A stretch of DNA of 64,000 nt from an uncultured Eggerthellaceae bacterium (GTDB lineage: Bacteria; Actinomycetota; Coriobacteriia; Coriobacteriales; Eggerthellaceae): the NCBI GenBank assembly GCA_910589125.1, contig CAJURX010000004.1, forward strand, positions 62,001 to 126,000, read 5' to 3'. This document shows, piece by piece, positions 61,685 through 64,000 of this stretch (its first letter is position 1; the number at the start of each line of letters is the position of its first letter). Position numbers and translations under genes: made by a program. The notes under the pieces are model-generated. The model ran no database searches. It worked only from the letters and a program-made list of their open reading frames with translations, and was not told the origin of the DNA.

Positions 61685-63184
61685 TCACCGATCCTGGCAG
61701 ACAGACGCCTCGTCATCGCTCACGGGAACGAGGCACGCCTCGATCCGATCGAACTTCTCCTGCGTGGTCATCTGCAGATATGAGATGTCCGGGAAGGCCT
61801 CGATGAACCTCTCGTTGTCCAGCTTGCATGCACATCCATCCCAGAGCGTCGCATACTCCTCGTACATGTTGTCATGCAGCTTGCTGCTGCCGTTCGTCAC
61901 CAGCGTGAAGAAATCCCGTGCGGTCGCCTCGCGCTTGCTGTCGGGATGCGTGCCGCGCTTCGCACCATAATATGAATAGGGGCTCGTGACGATCGTGTTG
62001 TCTATGCGATAGATGTCATTGAAGAAGGGTTTCTCGCTGAAGCGGAACTCGCAGCGATCCGCGACATCCGAGCACTGCACCCCTTTATCGCAGATCAAGG
62101 TCATCCGGAACAGCTTGATGTAGTTGTTGATGGTCTTGTCCTTGTCATCGTAGATCAGCTCATATGCCTTCGACCAGGGCGGCGAAGAGAGCACGCGAAG
62201 GCGCACCCCACGTGAGACCGCGCGCTGCAGGTAGGAGGCCATGCTCGAATTCAAGATGTGGCGGCATCCCGAGAGCCAGATGGCATCATGAGCATGATGA
62301 ACGCGCTCGATCAAGAGCATCTGCTTGTCGAAGTTGAGCTGGTCGATGCCGAACTCCTTCATGTCCAACAGGTACTCTTCGTTGCGCGCCAGCCGATACT
62401 GCGACACTGCGTCGATGATGAGGCACACGGCGGACACGAGGAGCGATGTCGTGAATGCCAGCAGCAGCTCTCCCGCCACTTCGCCGAACCCATTGAGCGC
62501 ATAGGCCACAGCGGTCAAGATGGTCAACAGGATCAAGATGCCGGCGATGACGAACGAGCTGAGCGTATGCGTGCTGAGCAGCCGCTGCATGACCCCCGCT
62601 CGCTGCGTGGAGAGGTCCTTGCGGTAGTACACGGTGTCGATCCCGTCTCCCCGGTCATCTCGCAAGCGCTTCACAAGGCTGAATCCGAGCTGCTCGAGGA
62701 TATGGATATGGGCACCGTTCGCCTTGCTCGCATCCTTGCTGTCCCACGTGCGCGTGGCAACGGGCTCCAAGATGCCACCTTCGTCGACGATGAAGGCGAA
62801 GAGCTCGCTATACAGATCGTAGGTGAGGCGCAGTCCACGGTACGGCTCATCGACCAGAACAGTGGTGACGTAATTGCATGGGTGACGGTCTCCCCCAAGG
62901 TCGCGACAGGTGTAGTGCTGTCGGAAGCTGAGGAATGCCGCCACCCTATCCTCGGCACCGTCCGTATCCAGAGCCAGGATGAAATGCTGCTCGCTCAGCG
63001 CAGCCAGATACTTGTCGATCGCGTGATCCGATCCGCTGCCCGCGGCGGGGCCAAGCGCTTCCTGCGTGGAGCTCTCGCGCTGCGACAAAGGCGGGATGAA
63101 CGCATCATCATAGGTGATGAGCAGATCCCTGACCTGCTTCGTGATCGCTTCGTCATGCAGTCCGTTGCTATAGGTGAAATGCAT
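61685..63184 (-). CDS. GNAT-like domain fused to two membrane helices and a PLD-like domain
   Basis: 499 residues. Residues 1-190 resemble a GNAT acetyltransferase, with EQHFILALD, a VTTVLVDEPYRGLRLTYDLY strand-turn like the acyl-CoA loop, and a HILEQLGFSLVKR ending. Two helices follow (about 210-230 and 237-262). The C-terminal 230 residues have IWLSGCRHILNSSMASYLQR, then GVRLRVLSSPPWS, and a second half with NTIVTSPYSYYGAKRG, the outline of a phospholipase D-like fold, but no H-x-K-x4-D motif. AAGGAAG precedes ATG 63184. Function unknown; the architecture suggests a membrane-tethered sensor or effector. It stands alone between the surface operon and a reductase. Confidence 0.6.
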   Translation of the reverse strand: MHFTYSNGLHDEAITKQVRDLLITYDDAFIPPLSQRESSTQEALGPAAGSGSDHAIDKYLAALSEQHFILALDTDGAEDRVAAFLSFRQHYTCRDLGGDRHPCNYVTTVLVDEPYRGLRLTYDLYSELFAFIVDEGGILEPVATRTWDSKDASKANGAHIHILEQLGFSLVKRLRDDRGDGIDTVYYRKDLSTQRAGVMQRLLSTHTLSSFVIAGILILLTILTAVAYALNGFGEVAGELLLAFTTSLLVSAVCLIIDAVSQYRLARNEEYLLDMKEFGIDQLNFDKQMLLIERVHHAHDAIWLSGCRHILNSSMASYLQRAVSRGVRLRVLSSPPWSKAYELIYDDKDKTINNYIKLFRMTLICDKGVQCSDVADRCEFRFSEKPFFNDIYRIDNTIVTSPYSYYGAKRGTHPDSKREATARDFFTLVTNGSSKLHDNMYEEYATLWDGCACKLDNERFIEAFPDISYLQMTTQEKFDRIEACLVPVSDDEASVCQDR

Positions 63185-63280
63185 AGGGGGTGCTTCCTTC
63201 GCAGAGAGCGCACTGTGATGGCACGATTGTAGCAAACGCGCACATCAGCAGCTGAGCGTTGTGCTCGGCGGACAGCACGC

Positions 63281-64000
63281 TTACGGACGCGAGAGACCAT
63301 CCACGGGAATGACCGCACCTGAGATGTAGTTCGACATCTCGGAAGCCAGGAACAGGAATGCATTCGCGATATCCCCCGGCTCGCCCATGCGCCCGAGCGG
63401 GATTGATTCGATCAGCGGCTTGATGATGGATTCAGGCAGCGCATCCACCATATCCGTATGAGTGACGCCCGGCGCAACGGCATTCACGCGGATATCATGC
63501 TTCGCCAGCTCGCGCGCAAGGGACAGGGTGAGGCCGTTGATGGCGAACTTGGACGTGGGATACGCGCTCCCCGACGGCTGGCCGTACTTGCCCACCATGG
63601 AGGACGTGTTGATGATGGAGCCATGGCCGCCTTGCTCGATCATGATGCGAGCCGCCGCTTGGCTGCACACGAACGGTGCGATCACGTTGATATCCATGAC
63701 GGACTCGAATTCCTCAGTGGTGTAGTCCACGAGCGCGGTGCGCGAGCTGACGCCTGCATTGTTGCAGAGGACATCAAGCCTGCCGAAGCGCTCGACGACG
63801 CTGTCGAACGCCGCTTTGACGGAGTCCGCGTCCGTCAGGTTCGGGCAGATGCCCATCACACCATCGTGGAAGCCCTCCTCCGCCAGCTTTGCCAGCGCCT
63901 GGTCCACCGTCTCCTGGCGCGAACCGCAGAGAGCCACGCTCGCGCCCTGGTCCAGGAAATGCTTCACGATCGTGTATCCGATGCCGCGCGTACCGCCCGT
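63281..64000 (-). CDS. FabG-type short-chain dehydrogenase/reductase (5' end outside window)
   Basis: Partial: 239 codons are present and the frame stays open to the right edge. The first visible residues TGGTRGIGYTIVKHF give the Rossmann glycine motif; then CNNAG, the catalytic Ser in INTSSMVGKYGQ, YPTSK with Tyr and Lys, and NAVAPGVTHTDM. The C-terminus is ISGAVIPVDGLSRP. This fits the 3-oxoacyl-ACP reductase/SDR group of about 245-250 residues, so only a few residues are missing. The substrate is unclear: fatty-acid synthesis or steroid/sugar reduction are both possible, and no fab genes are seen. Confidence 0.88.
   Translation of the reverse strand, partial: TGGTRGIGYTIVKHFLDQGASVALCGSRQETVDQALAKLAEEGFHDGVMGICPNLTDADSVKAAFDSVVERFGRLDVLCNNAGVSSRTALVDYTTEEFESVMDINVIAPFVCSQAAARIMIEQGGHGSIINTSSMVGKYGQPSGSAYPTSKFAINGLTLSLARELAKHDIRVNAVAPGVTHTDMVDALPESIIKPLIESIPLGRMGEPGDIANAFLFLASEMSNYISGAVIPVDGLSRP

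Noticed and set aside
1..64000. Mobile elements, prophage, CRISPR arrays or rRNA
   Set aside because: No transposase, integrase, Cas, or rRNA signature and no regularly spaced repeats were seen on either strand.

Overview
The window is about 64 kb of dense, roughly 60% G+C bacterial chromosome, with nearly all genes on the minus strand. It reads as a core-genome segment of an anaerobic actinobacterium. The best guess is class Coriobacteriia (Collinsella/Olsenella/Eggerthella-like). The reasons are type III glutamine synthetase, a single-chain PurL, LPXTG and M60-like surface proteins, cytochrome bd as the only terminal oxidase seen, NrfD-type anchors, and promoters that place the start codon at or next to +1. 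No transposase, integrase, phage, CRISPR array or rRNA was found. There is one tRNA (Leu, anticodon CAG).

Layout, left to right. 1-9.0 kb: the 5' part of an NrfD-type membrane anchor, the operon ilvE-cimA-yerC (branched-chain amino acids), a small LEA-like protein, a NimA-like flavoprotein with glnN, a PurF-like protein without the N-terminal Cys, and a SpoU/TrmH methylase. 9.0-10.7 kb: the rplM-rpsI operon, with a clear promoter, a structured leader and a terminator. 10.7-15.4 kb: lysA-hom-HAD hydrolase-CmpB-like membrane protein. 15.5-21.6 kb: lipoprotein serpin, MoaE-like protein, a large double-AAA+ (SpoVK/CbbX-type) ATPase and a WYL regulator with candidate operators. 21.7-30.6 kb: purL, a small membrane protein, purC and a DnaQ-DinG helicase. 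30.7-36 kb: a hypothetical membrane protein, an OmpR-type two-component system and a Tat-exported protein. 36-46.4 kb: TauE/SafE, GT2 glycosyltransferase, two membrane-anchored proteins sharing a C-terminal beta domain, a LytS-type kinase, purB and an unusual Ser/Thr kinase. 46.4-52 kb: tRNA-Leu, a TrkA pair coupled to a peptidoglycan-hydrolase-like protein with a structured leader, a CorC-like CBS protein and a DUF4190-like protein. 52-54.7 kb: cydAB. 54.8-61.4 kb: an LPXTG protein and a giant dockerin-bearing M60-like surface protein. 61.7-64 kb: a GNAT-membrane-PLD-like fusion and a FabG-type reductase running off the edge.

The genes mostly serve amino-acid and purine biosynthesis, nitrogen assimilation and envelope signalling. 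The most unusual regions are: (i) the WYL/AAA+ locus, with 31-bp-spaced operator-like repeats and a C6 tract that splits a well-initiated N-terminus from the AAA+ frame; (ii) the cohesin-like/dockerin pair whose M60-like domain has lost HEXXH; (iii) the kinase with about 300 extra residues inside its N-lobe; (iv) duplicated G-tract 3' ends at the histidine kinase; and (v) two structured mRNA leaders. All functional statements come from reading the sequence; no database search was run.
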